Positions 18,156 through 29,400 of a DNA stretch of 64,000 nucleotides are shown in pieces. Made by a program: the position numbers and the translations under genes. The notes beneath the pieces were generated by a model that searched no databases, was not told the origin of the DNA, and saw nothing but the letters and a program-made list of their open reading frames with translations. The DNA comes from Marinomonas profundimaris (lineage in GTDB: Bacteria; Pseudomonadota; Gammaproteobacteria; Pseudomonadales; Marinomonadaceae), in NCBI RefSeq assembly GCF_000508165.1, contig NZ_AYOZ01000045.1:1-64000 (forward strand), given 5' to 3'. Within the stretch, counting starts at the first letter, position 1. Every line of letters begins with the position of its first letter.

Positions 18156-19193
18156 ATGGTTCGCCGCATTACGCATTTCAGACGAGTTTTCACATTGCTT
18201 TTGTTCAGCCTCATTCTTGCTAGTTGTGATCAATCCCCTTCTGCGTCGCCCGTTCAAAATACCTTAACCATCGACCAAGTCGAAAAAAATGATTCCGGCT
18301 GGCCAAGAAGCATTATGACGCGCGAAGGCCTATTAACACTGGAACATGAGCCAACTAGAATTGTTTCAACCAGTGTCACCTTGTCGGGCACATTGTTAGC
18401 GATCAACGCACCGCTTGTTGCATCTGGCGCCACCATGGCCAATACCAGTGTCGCGTCAGAACAAGGCTTTATGCGCCAATGGTCAGACATCGCAGAAGAA
18501 CGCGGCGTGGTGTCTCTGTATCAAACCGAGCCAAATGCTGAAGCCATTATCAAAGCCAACCCAGATCTCATTATTATTTCCGCCACTGGCGGGGATTCTG
18601 TCATGAAACTGTATGACCAACTAAAAGACATCGCGCCCACGCTTGTCATCGGCTATGACGACAAAAGCTGGATGCAATTAGCACAGATTTTTGGTGATCT
18701 ACTTGGCCTAGAAACGCAAGCCAATCACATTGTTCAAGACTTTGAAAAACAGCTCAGCCTCACCAAAGATACCATCACGTTGCCACCTCAGCCCACTACC
18801 GCCATGGTCTATTACCAAGACGATACGGGGGCGAACATTTGGACATCCGAATCCGCCCAAGGTCGACTACTCGAAGAACTTGGTTTCACCCTAGCGATTA
18901 TTCCAGAAGACATTAAAGGCAATATTAGTATGGGATTGCGCAATGACATTGTGATTGCCACTGGAGAACGTTTTCCCGATGCGGTCACTGGCCATTCTGT
19001 CTTGCTCTTTGCCGCGTCACGAGACAGAGAAAATGCACTAAAAGACAATCATTATTTACAAACAACCAGTGCGATAAAAAACAATCAGGTTTACGCTGTT
19101 GGCGATGACACCTTTCGCTTGGATTATTACAGCGCCAGTCATTTACTCACACGCTTAAACACGTTATTTGGAAACAAAAAACATGTCGAATAG
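18156..19193 (+). CDS. fepB: Ferric-siderophore ABC transporter binding protein FepB
   Basis: 345 residues. A signal sequence with lipobox LASC (about residue 25) suggests a lipid anchor. A type III periplasmic-binding domain follows: EPTRIVSTSVTLSG, then PDLIIIS and a helical bridge. It captures the ferric catecholate in the periplasm and hands it to FepDG. The ATG at 18156 has AGGA 8 nt upstream; a TTG at 18135 is not needed. The 3' end overlaps fepD by 11 nt. Orthology to FepB follows from the fepBDGC order. Confidence 0.9.
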   Translation: MVRRITHFRRVFTLLLFSLILASCDQSPSASPVQNTLTIDQVEKNDSGWPRSIMTREGLLTLEHEPTRIVSTSVTLSGTLLAINAPLVASGATMANTSVASEQGFMRQWSDIAEERGVVSLYQTEPNAEAIIKANPDLIIISATGGDSVMKLYDQLKDIAPTLVIGYDDKSWMQLAQIFGDLLGLETQANHIVQDFEKQLSLTKDTITLPPQPTTAMVYYQDDTGANIWTSESAQGRLLEELGFTLAIIPEDIKGNISMGLRNDIVIATGERFPDAVTGHSVLLFAASRDRENALKDNHYLQTTSAIKNNQVYAVGDDTFRLDYYSASHLLTRLNTLFGNKKHVE

Positions 19194-20178
19194 CGTCCGC
19201 TATGGCTGGTTATTAGGTTCAATCACGCTGTTACTGATCATCATGGTGGCGAGCTTAAGCATTGGCGCAAAACCACTGTCCATCGACGTGCTTTGGAGTG
19301 TGCTGCTTGGCAAGGAACACGGCCTTGCTGAAACCATCATTCTAGAAGGCCGATTACCAAGAACACTAAATGGATTGTTTGTCGGTATGGCGCTAGGAAC
19401 GTCTGGCGCACTGATTCAAGCCATTACTCGAAACCCGCTGGCGGATCCTGGCATACTTGGCGTGAACCTAGGCGCGAGTTTGGCCATTGCCATTGCGATT
19501 GTGTTTTTAGGCGCAACCCAGTTAACCGAGTTCTTTTTCTATTCCGCCATTGGCGCGTTGTTGGCCAGCGTTTTAGTGTATTTTGTTGGCAGCATGGGCG
19601 CCGGAAAAGCCGACCCTTTAAAGTTAACCTTGGCTGGTGTCGCCATCGGCGCGGCGTTTGCTGGGTTCAGTTCCAGTCTGACTTTATTCAATCCTAATGC
19701 ATTTGATCAAATTCGATTTTGGGCCGTTGGCAGTTTGGATGTACGAACCTTATCCGTGCCATTGTTTATTGCACCCGTCGTTATATTGGGTTGTTTTTTA
19801 GCGGTCATCATTTCTCCTGCGCTCAATGCGTTTAGTTTGGGCGACTCTCTCGCGGCCGCACTGGGAAGCAATCCCGCTCGTGTTCAATTAATAGGTTTGA
19901 TCTCAATTACCCTTCTTTGTGGTGCCGCCACCGCTGCGGCCGGCCCCATTGGTTTTGTGAGTTTAATGATGCCGCACATTGCCCGTTGGATGGTTGGGCC
20001 AGATCAGCGCTGGATCATCCCTTTTAGTTTTATTTTGACGCCGACCTTGTTACTGATCGCCGACATTATTGGCCGCGTATTAATTGCGGGGGAACTGAGA
20101 GTGTCAATTGTGACCGCCTTTATTGGCGCGCCTATTTTGATCTATTTGGTGCGCAGAAAAGGAGCCAACGGACTATGA
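19183..20178 (+). CDS. fepD: Ferric-siderophore ABC permease FepD
   Basis: 331-residue FecCD-family inner-membrane permease with about ten transmembrane segments. The motifs GRLPRTLNGLFVGMALGTSGA and RNPLADPGILG (about 60-100) are diagnostic of the family. It forms the translocation channel with FepG. The start is ATG 19183 inside the end of fepB; TTG 19168 is an in-frame alternative. It overlaps fepG by 4 nt. Confidence 0.94.
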   Translation: MSNSVRYGWLLGSITLLLIIMVASLSIGAKPLSIDVLWSVLLGKEHGLAETIILEGRLPRTLNGLFVGMALGTSGALIQAITRNPLADPGILGVNLGASLAIAIAIVFLGATQLTEFFFYSAIGALLASVLVYFVGSMGAGKADPLKLTLAGVAIGAAFAGFSSSLTLFNPNAFDQIRFWAVGSLDVRTLSVPLFIAPVVILGCFLAVIISPALNAFSLGDSLAAALGSNPARVQLIGLISITLLCGAATAAAGPIGFVSLMMPHIARWMVGPDQRWIIPFSFILTPTLLLIADIIGRVLIAGELRVSIVTAFIGAPILIYLVRRKGANGL

Positions 20179-21188
20179 AACACTCTCAAAGTAACCTAGC
20201 CCGCTCATTTTTTGGCTTCAAGCCATCACGACTCATTGTTTTTTTTCTGACGATACTACTGATATTTGCCACGCTTTTTCTTGGCGAACACATTGCCAAC
20301 AATCTGAACGATGTCTGGCAATTAATCATCGGAAAAGCCAGTCATTATCAGTCCATTGTAGTTTGGCAATGGCGAGCCTCGCGATTGTTTTCTGCCTTGG
20401 TGATTGGTGCCGCGTTAGGCGTCAGCGGCGCGGTGTTTCAGTCCCTCGTTCGCAATCCGCTTGGTAGCCCAGACATTACTGGCTTTAACGTCGGTGCTTT
20501 TACGGGTGTTTTGATCTCCATCGCTTTTTTTGGAAACCTGTATTGGATGAGTGTGTTAGGTGCCATTCTTGGAGGGCTCTTTTCGGCGCTGCTCGTGTAT
20601 TTGTTTGCTTATCGAGACGGTCATTCTGGCTTTCGCTTGATCATCGTGGGCATTGCCATTAGTGCAACGCTAACCGCGTTTAACCAATGGTTATCACTCA
20701 CCGTATCACTGGAAACCGCCATGACCGCCGCACTCTGGAGCGCGGGGTCATTAAACGGTATGACATGGGCTCGTGTGCTACCCGCTGCCGCGCTTATTTC
20801 GGCCTTCATGGTGTGCGCATTTTTACTCAATACGCGAATGAAACTGCTTGAAATGGGCGACGATACCGCCGCTGCGTTGGGTGTTTCGGTCAATAAAACA
20901 CGCCTTATTCTCATGTTTGTTGGTGTCTCACTCACCGCCATCGCCACTGCAATAACCGGCCCAATCGCCTTTATTTCATTGGCCGCACCACAAATTGCCC
21001 GTCGATTGGAAAACCGTGCCAGCGTGTCGCTGGGTTCGTCTGCGTATGTGGGCGCGTTGTTGTTATTGTGTGCCGATTTTATTGCGCAACACGGTTGGGA
21101 AGGCTCCACCCTGCCTGTCGGTCTGGTCACGATCAGTTTGGGCGGTATTTACTTGGTCTACTTGATTACTCGTGAAGGAAAGTTATGA
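20175..21188 (+). CDS. fepG: Ferric-siderophore ABC permease FepG
   Basis: 337-residue second FecCD-family permease. It has about ten membrane segments, the WRASRLFSALVIGAALGVSGA motif and RNPLGSPDITGF, the FepG variant of the family motif. It dimerises with FepD. Both ends overlap neighbours by ATGA (fepD upstream, fepC downstream), so the four genes are translationally coupled. Confidence 0.94.
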   Translation: MKHSQSNLARSFFGFKPSRLIVFFLTILLIFATLFLGEHIANNLNDVWQLIIGKASHYQSIVVWQWRASRLFSALVIGAALGVSGAVFQSLVRNPLGSPDITGFNVGAFTGVLISIAFFGNLYWMSVLGAILGGLFSALLVYLFAYRDGHSGFRLIIVGIAISATLTAFNQWLSLTVSLETAMTAALWSAGSLNGMTWARVLPAAALISAFMVCAFLLNTRMKLLEMGDDTAAALGVSVNKTRLILMFVGVSLTAIATAITGPIAFISLAAPQIARRLENRASVSLGSSAYVGALLLLCADFIAQHGWEGSTLPVGLVTISLGGIYLVYLITREGKL

Positions 21189-22021
21189 CAGCGCCATCAG
21201 CAAAACCGCTTGCAACGGGGTTATCCCTTACAGAAATATCACTCGCAACAGAATCGATTACGTTATGCTACGACCAGAATGTCATCACGCAAGACTTGTC
21301 TGTTCATATTCCTGAGGGAAAATTTAGCGTCATTGTCGGCCCGAATGGCTGTGGCAAATCCACATTATTGCGCGCCATGAGTCGATTGCTTGAACCAAAA
21401 TCGGGCCAAGTGCTACTGAACGGCCAAGACATTCATTCACTGGCAACACGAGACGTCGCCAAAATATTAGGCTTATTGCCGCAAAGTGCCATTGCGCCCG
21501 ATGGCATAAAAGTCGTCGATTTAATTGCTCGTGGTCGCTTCCCTCACCAAAAGTGGTTTCAACCTTGGCGTGAAGAAGATCAAAACGCCGTTGACGCCGC
21601 CATGAAAGCCACCAGCATCACGGAGTTTGCGCAGCATAATGTTGACCAATTGTCCGGCGGACAACGCCAGCGTGTATGGGTCGCCATGGCATTGGCGCAA
21701 GAAACCCCATTACTCTTGCTCGATGAACCGACCACGTATTTGGACATTGCTCATCAGATTGAGCTCATGGATTTGTTTCAGGATTTAAATCGACTTCAAG
21801 GCCACACGTTAGTCGCCGTTCTGCACGACCTTAATCACGCTTGCCGTTACGCGGACAACCTTATTGCGATGAAAGCCGGCCAAATCATTGCCACTGGAGC
21901 ACCAAAAGACATTGTGACGGAAACGCTCATAGAAGAAGTGTTTGGCTTACCTTGTATTATTTTGGACGACCCTATTTCTGGCACGCCATTGATCATTCCA
22001 AAAGGTCGACACGTTCCATAA
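21185..22021 (+). CDS. fepC: Ferric-siderophore ABC ATPase FepC
   Basis: 278-residue cytosolic ATPase. Walker A GPNGCGKST lies near residue 55, signature LSGGQRQR near 156, and Walker B LLLLDEPT near 178 with the H-loop His following. It energises FepDG. It is the last gene of the operon and ends about 40 nt before a bidirectional terminator. Confidence 0.95.
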   Translation: MTAPSAKPLATGLSLTEISLATESITLCYDQNVITQDLSVHIPEGKFSVIVGPNGCGKSTLLRAMSRLLEPKSGQVLLNGQDIHSLATRDVAKILGLLPQSAIAPDGIKVVDLIARGRFPHQKWFQPWREEDQNAVDAAMKATSITEFAQHNVDQLSGGQRQRVWVAMALAQETPLLLLDEPTTYLDIAHQIELMDLFQDLNRLQGHTLVAVLHDLNHACRYADNLIAMKAGQIIATGAPKDIVTETLIEEVFGLPCIILDDPISGTPLIIPKGRHVP

Positions 22022-22062
22022 TCAAACTCAATAAAACAAACTCAACGAATCAGGCCAACGAA

Positions 22063-22092
22063 AAATGGCGATGTCACACGACATCGCCATTT
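22063..22092. terminator. Bidirectional terminator between fepC and entS
   Basis: A 13-bp perfect stem (AAATGGCGATGTC/GACATCGCCATTT) with an ACAC loop between the convergent fepC and entS genes. A runs and T runs on both sides favour termination in either direction. Confidence 0.85.
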
Positions 22093-22118
22093 ATTTGATC
22101 TCGTCAATGAAAGTGTGA

Positions 22119-23414
22119 TTACACCGTCGCTTCTTTTGTTTGGACGGTTTCTTCAGCCGCTTCTTCGGCAGGGAAAAGCGTCGTATCAATCAAGCTGACA
22201 TCCCTTAATGAACGAACACCTGCACTTAAGAACACGGTCGCCGCCGCGCAGCCTAAGCCAAGCGCGACCAACCCCATAACAGGCGATAACACTTTCACAA
22301 TAACACCAATACCGAGCGCACCCGCAGAATCACCAACCACATCTTGCGCTGTCCAGAAGCTGCCAATTCGACCCAACATATGATCTGGTGTGTGACCTTG
22401 AACAATCGTATATTGCAGCAAACCGCCAATAGAACCAAGATAGCCAAATACCGCCAGCGCAAACAACATCACCACCAAATGCCCCATAAACCCTAACGCA
22501 GCAACGCATAAAAATGATAAGAACGCCGTCACCAGCATCACCACACCCGGTCGTTTTGCATGACGAACCCAACCACTGGTTAGCGCACCTAACGTCGATC
22601 CAACCGGTACCGCGGCGTACATAAGGCCAACTTCAAACGCGCCACCACCAAATGCCGTTGCCGCCAGAGCAGGAAATAAAATACGAATGGATTTGGTTAT
22701 CGCTTCCAATGTTCCCAACGCCACGACCGCTCGAATAATTTTATGGGTGAACACAAAACTAAAACCATCCAGTAACGATCTGATCGGATGCTCTTCAGGC
22801 CCACTTTTTTGCGGCTTCATATTCGGCAAAGTGACCAAGGTAATCAAGGTACAGAAGGTGCCAATCGCCGCTAAAGTGTAGTTCCATGTTACCCCAAACG
22901 ACACGATCACAACCCCCGCCACGGCGGGCGAAATAACCGAACCAATCCGAACAATCAACATGCTCAATGCCCCCGCCGTCGGGAGGTTTTCACGCCCCAC
23001 CAAATGCGGAATCGATGCCATCAATGCCGTCATACCAATCGCACTAAAAAAGCCATCCCAAAGTGAAATAGCATACACAGCCCAAAGGCTTGGTTCAGAC
23101 AAATACGCATTCGCCGCAAGCAAGACAAAACCAACCCCACAAATTGAACGGGAGAATAAAATCAGCCACTTACGATCCATTCGGTCCGCTAGAACACCGC
23201 CCAACATAAGACCGATAAACATGCCTATTCCATCTAACGCCACCGCAAAACCGACTTGTAAACTGGACCCCGTTAACTCATAAATTTGTACAGGCACCGC
23301 AACATTGAGCATGCCAATGCCCAACACAGACATCAAACGAGCAATGAAAATAGCGCGGAAATTGGCATTGGTTTTTAGCAAACTAAAATCCAACATAATA
23401 TTTGATTTTGACAT
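22119..23414 (-). CDS. entS: Siderophore exporter EntS (MFS)
   Basis: 431-residue inner-membrane MFS protein with 12 predicted membrane segments. It shows clear EntS segments: FRAIFIARLMSVLG, VAVPVQIYELTG, GLMLGGVLADRMDRK and VGRENLPTAGALSM. In enterobactin producers EntS moves the catechol siderophore to the periplasm. It is the last gene of the esterase-mbtH-NRPS-entS unit, 56 nt after the NRPS stop. The C-terminus carries an acidic Glu-rich tail. Confidence 0.93.
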   Translation of the reverse strand: MSKSNIMLDFSLLKTNANFRAIFIARLMSVLGIGMLNVAVPVQIYELTGSSLQVGFAVALDGIGMFIGLMLGGVLADRMDRKWLILFSRSICGVGFVLLAANAYLSEPSLWAVYAISLWDGFFSAIGMTALMASIPHLVGRENLPTAGALSMLIVRIGSVISPAVAGVVIVSFGVTWNYTLAAIGTFCTLITLVTLPNMKPQKSGPEEHPIRSLLDGFSFVFTHKIIRAVVALGTLEAITKSIRILFPALAATAFGGGAFEVGLMYAAVPVGSTLGALTSGWVRHAKRPGVVMLVTAFLSFLCVAALGFMGHLVVMLFALAVFGYLGSIGGLLQYTIVQGHTPDHMLGRIGSFWTAQDVVGDSAGALGIGVIVKVLSPVMGLVALGLGCAAATVFLSAGVRSLRDVSLIDTTLFPAEEAAEETVQTKEATV

Positions 23415-23470
23415 AACGACTCTTTAAGTATGGCGCGGCAAAATGCCGCGCTCTGACTATTTCAAAACAA

Positions 23471-26400
23471 CTATTCTGAAATCAATTGATTAAATAAAGG
23501 ACCCAACACAACCAAGGCCTCTGGCGATAAAATATCTTCATGAGCAAAGTCAAAGTGGTGTTCTTCAAGAGCATCCAAATAAGGTGCCCACGTTGCTTGA
23601 ATATCCATGCCTTCAGGCACTGTTTTATCCGCTACAAACAAGACCGCTTTGCCGTGATAACGCTGTGATTTCGCCTTAGAAAGCAACGACACCGAGTCGG
23701 CATAGTTCTTTACAATATCCGCAAACATCGCATCTCGCTCCACTTCCATTTGCTCGTCTAAGGTATCTTCTGAGGTTTCCATGAATTGCGCTTTTTCACG
23801 CTCCACCTCACCTTGCGCTTCAGTTTCCGTTGCTCCCGACCAGTCTTGTTCATCAGGTGGGTAAGTATCCAAAAGACCCAAGAAGCTGACTTCATCGCCC
23901 ATTTCCTGCAATCGAATCGCAAGCCCATGTGCGATAGCTCCGCCAAGAGAGTAACCAATGAGTCGATATGGCCCTGTCGGTTGACGTTCTTTCAACAATT
24001 TCAAATGCTGATCAATCACCCCTGTCATGTCTTTTTGGGCCGCAATTGGGCCATCTGGCCGTGGTGACTGCAAACCAATCATAGGGCACGACTCAGAAAG
24101 GTAACGAGCAAATCCTGTGTATTGCCAAGCAAACCCTGACGCTGGATGAATACAGAAAATAGGTGTACCAACACCTTGTTTAATAGGAAGTACCGAACCA
24201 AAACCTGACAGCTCTCGACTGTTGGCAAGGTCCTGATTACCCAGAACATACGCCAATTTTTCAATGCTTGGGGACACCATGATTTGTCCTACAGTAACGT
24301 TAAGCTTCAATGCTCTACGCAGCTCAGAAACAAGACGGACAGCCAAAATAGAATGACCACCCAAGCTGAAAAAATCATCACTCGCGGTTAATCCCGTCAC
24401 GCCTAACACTTTAGAAAAGGCATTGGCGATGTCAGTTTCAACCCCTAACTTGATCGCTCGGCCTTGTGTTGAATTAACGATATCAGACGGCAAGGGCAAC
24501 GCTTTCCGATCCAATTTACCGTTAGCACTCAAAGGCATCGAGTCCAATTGCATGACAACCACTGGCACCATATGTGCGGGAAGTCGTTCACTCATCGATG
24601 TACGTATTTGAGCTGTGTCCAACGCACCTACGTGACTTGTGATATAAGCAACTAATTGACGAGCATCGGCGCCCATTGCACTGCTGTCTTGCCCCCACGC
24701 TTTTGCCACCACGACCGATTGATCAATACCGGGTTGTGATGCCAAGACCTGCTCGATCTCGCCCAACTCAATACGCTGACCTCGAATCTTTAGCTGGTCG
24801 TCACTGCGTCCAAGATACTCAACCGCACCACTTTCCAACCAACGAACCACGTCTCCTGTACGGTACATCCGCTCACCATCACCTAGTGGATCGGCGACAA
24901 ATCGCGTGGCACACAATTCAGGTCGACGCCAATAACCATCCGCTAGCTGAACACCACATAAGTACAATTCTCCTGCCACACCGATTGGAACCGGTCGTAA
25001 GAAGTCGTCTAGTATTCTTAGTTGCGTATTCCAAACTGGGTAGCCAATCGGAACACCCGCACCGGTTACCTGAGCCAACTCATCGCCAAAGGCTGGGTAA
25101 TACGTCACATCCACCGCTGCTTCGGTTGGCCCATATAAATTATGCAATTCACAACCAACCACCTTTTCGAACTGCCTAGACAATTCCACTGGCAACGCCT
25201 CTCCGCTGCAAAATACACGCTTTAATGCAAGACAAGCACTAGCGTCGCCATCACTTAAGGAGGAAACAAAGGCCGCTAACATAGAGGGGACAAAATGCAA
25301 TGTCGTGACATTGTAATCTGCAATCAATTGCTGGAGCTGAACAGGGTCTCTATGCGCATCTGGCGGCGCCATGTGTAACTTCGCCCCCACCATCGCACTC
25401 CAGAAAAACTCCCAAACCGATACATCAAAGCTGCAAGGTGTTTTTTGTAAAATCACGTCACTACTCGTCAATGGGTATTGATTCTGCATCCACAAAATAC
25501 GGTTAACAATCGCTTGATGCGACACCAATACGCCTTTTGGTCGGCCAGTTGAACCCGATGTATAGAGCAAGTACGCCGCACTATGAATGTTTAACGCAGG
25601 CGCCTGCCAGTCAGCTATCGCCTGCTTAGCCTGAGAGACATCCACTGGCGTAATATCAGTATCATAAAGATAGTGTTTTGTATGGTGGTCAAATCGTGAC
25701 ACTTCCCCTGCTAATGTAATCAAAGCTCTTGGTTTTGCATCTTCCAACATGTAATTGAGTCGATCATCAGGGTATCCCGTATCAAGCGGGAGATACGCCG
25801 CCCCCACTTCAATGATCGCCCACAACGCCAAACTCAACTTCACTGAACGAGGCAGCGCCACAGCGACAATATCGCCTGGCTGCACTCCTAATGATTGAAG
25901 CTGTTTCGCCAAAGTGATGACTTCATAACGCGCTTGTAAGTAGCTTAATTGACACGTTTCATCAGACAAACATACGCTTTCTGGCGATTTGGCAGCTTGC
26001 ACTGTCAACGCTTCTCGAAGTGTCATTTCAGGCAAGACGTATGACGTCTCATTTAAACGTGCTATAACCGTTTTTTCTGAATCCAAACGAAGGTCTAACG
26101 CGTGCTGAGTTACCACATTGTCCTGTAATAAAGACTTCAATAGCGCATCAAATCGCGCCATTAACACTTCTATTTCTACACCACCTCGATATTCAAATAG
26201 CAAATTGAGCTGCTCACTTGGCAAAGCGAGCACCGTCAGTGGATAATGCGTAAACCCTCGATTATAGACTTCGCCTAGTGTCAATCCGTGATAGTTTGTA
26301 TTGAATAAATCAGCCTGTTCTGGAAAGTTCTCAACCACGAACAAGGTATCAAATAGATTGTTGTGTCCACCTAATCGTTGAATCTCAGCCAAACCTAACC

Positions 26401-29400
26401 CGTCGTATTCCAACAAAGAAACTTGTTCATTTTGTACTTGTTGCATCTGTTGCCACAACGTCAGCTCTGGTTGTAATTGCACACGCACTGGCACAGTATT
26501 ACTGAATAAACCAATGTGCTCTTCGATTCCTGCAACATCGCCAAAGCGGCCAGATATTGGCGTACCAAACACCACATCAGAACGCCCCGTCATACCAAAC
26601 AATAGGTTTGCCCAGAGCGTCTGCAACACACTGTTCAATGTTAGCCCTTTACTCTGAAATGCATTTTTCAGCTGACTAAAGTCAGCAGTATTTAGTGTTA
26701 ACGTGTGTGTTGTTACCAATTCCGAAGGGGGGGTATCCGCAAATAATAACGTAGGCACGGCACCGTCTATGGCGTCTTTCCACGCATCTCGCATCGCTTG
26801 TTTATCTCGAGCCATTAATTGCTCGACTACCCACGTATATGGCACCGGTGGCGACGCAAGCACTATGTCATCACTGCCGTACGCGGTGACCAAATCACGC
26901 AACATAATCGGTGTTGACCAACCATCCACAACCAAGTGATGGGCATTCAAAAACAAGTAATGCAGCTGATCTGACATCGTCACCAACACCGCATTTAACA
27001 GAGGAATACCAGCAGATTGAAACGCCATAAAGTCTCGGCTTAACTCACCTTTCTCTATTGTTTTCAAATGCGCCTGTTGAGACTCAACATCTTGATCACG
27101 CAAATCCACCACTTGCATTGGCCACCAGTTTTTTCGCTCACTACTGCGTCGCCAAGGTAAAATTTGCAACGCGGTATCACCGTGAGAAAAATCAAACAAA
27201 GCACCAAGCTGCGGGTGTTTTTCAATCACCGCACCCAACGACTCTTTTAAGCGCTCTACCGCCATATCTCCAGAAAGACACAGTCGCGCTAGCGAACTGT
27301 AGCCTGCATCGGCAGCCTGCGATTCCTGTTCAAGTTGAGCATGGAACAGAAGCCCTTCCTGCAAAGGCAGTGCAGGTAAAACCGCTTTCAAAGCGCCATA
27401 TTGGCTTCGTAAACTATCGAGGTTTTGCTCTGTCAGCTCAAGGCCCTTCAAGTCTTCCGCCACCATGCTATCCGCTGCAATCGCTTGATGCGTCTCGGCA
27501 AAACAGGTCATCGACTTTGTCGTATTAGATAAAGAACTTAATAGTGTTTCTATGTCTTTTGATCCTATCCGATTTGCATCATGCCCAATGTGAAGTGCCA
27601 ATATCGGCATATCTTGACTGTCATCAATAAAGACATTCAATTCCAATGCATACGTTGACGTTAAACAATCTGATTGATGCACTTCAAACGTGTCTTTAAA
27701 GTAGGTATCTCCTTGCAATAACGAAAGATCATTTTGCTGAAAGCGACCAAGATAATTGAACAAAATTTGCGGGCATGTATCGCTTTCCTGTTGAGCGAAA
27801 GTTTGACGAAAATGATCGTCTAAATAACGCAATACACCATATCCAACCCCATCATCAGGCACATTAATCAAAGCACGACGCACTAACTGAATAACCGCTT
27901 CGAAAGGCACATCGTCATCATTGGAAGCGTTCAATTTGGTCAGCAGCGCTTTTTTACCGGTCATACGCACTGGGTATTCAGCGGTAAACCAACCTAATGT
28001 ACGGGTTAGATCGAGGTCACTCACCTCCGCCCGACCATGAGATTCCATCATAATTGGGATATCAGTGGTTTGATATTGACGAGCAAGCGCAAGATACAAA
28101 ACGCCTAACAAAGCTTCTTGAGGCTGACACTGATATTGCTTAGGCAAGGTTTCTAACAACAAGGTAGACGTGCTTTCATCAAGCAGGACCCGCTGATGCT
28201 CACGAACATGAGACATATCACGAGAAAATAATGGCTTTCCTTGTAGCTGCGTCAACCAATATTGGCTTTGAGACTGCCATCGTGATGCTTGCGCCTGAAG
28301 AACCGCTTGCCAATCCAATAAACTATTGGGAGACGGCGGAATTTCAACGTCTGGGTTGTTTAATAAATGAGACAAATCAGAAAAAACAATTCGCCACGAG
28401 ACACCATCAACAACAGCATGATGCAGCGCAATCACCGCCGCTTTTTTATCGTCAGCTTGTAAGTACGCCACTCGCATGGCTGAAAAAGGTAGGTCCAACA
28501 CGGTCGAGGAAGAACTCTGAACCAGTTGCTCAAAAGCACGATCGACTAACTGAGGTAATGACCCATCATCAGAAAAAGACTGAATGGATAGACCATCTTC
28601 TACTACACCTACCTCAAGATAAGACGACTGAATCTGAGACGTCAAAACACGATGGGCGGCCACCAGTTTGGCCATAACGCGTTCAAATATTGGCTGTGTC
28701 ATTGAAACGGGCAAAGCAACGCAAACCGCTTGGAAATACGCTAAATCTAACCCACCTGCATTTTTCATCCAGTGGTAAATCGGCAAGTCGGCCAGTTGCC
28801 CTGTTTGAATGCTAGGAGATCGCGTTACGTTACCTAATGGTAAAAGTCGTGTTGCCATCACACTGATCATTCGACTTTCGAACACATCCTTCGCCCTTAA
28901 CGCATAGCCATTCTTGCGGGCAAGGCTACCCAAAGACATTGCGACAATACTGTCGCCACCTAAGGCAAAAAAATCGTCGTCAGCAAACACAGCGTCTAAG
29001 TTTAAAACCTGCTGAACCAACTGACATAACAAGACTTCTCTTTCACCCTTCGGCGCTAAACCATCATTACGTCCAATGGCGACTGGATCAGGCAATGCCT
29101 TACGATCCACTTTACCATTGGTATTTAACGGCAATCGATCTAGCAAAGTCAGCGTTGACGGGACCATATACGCTGGAAGCTGACTAGATAAAGACAACAC
29201 TAATGCGTGCACCAAGGCTTTTTCAGATGGATCAGCCAGCTGAAAACGCTGAGCATCCACCACAGCATAGGCGTCTAAACGATGCGTACTGCCTTGTTTT
29301 TTTGCTATAACAATACTGTTTTTGACGCCATCCACTGCATTCAGGGCCGCTTCTACTTCACCCGGCTCAACACGATGACCTCGAATTTGCACCTGATGGT

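Noticed and set aside
20621..21130. 169-codon minus-strand frame inside fepG
   Set aside because: Shadow of a clear FecCD permease; no domain or ribosome site.
24676..25179. 167-codon plus-strand frame inside the NRPS
   Set aside because: Shadow of the A2 domain; composition of His, Arg and Pro typical of an antisense frame.
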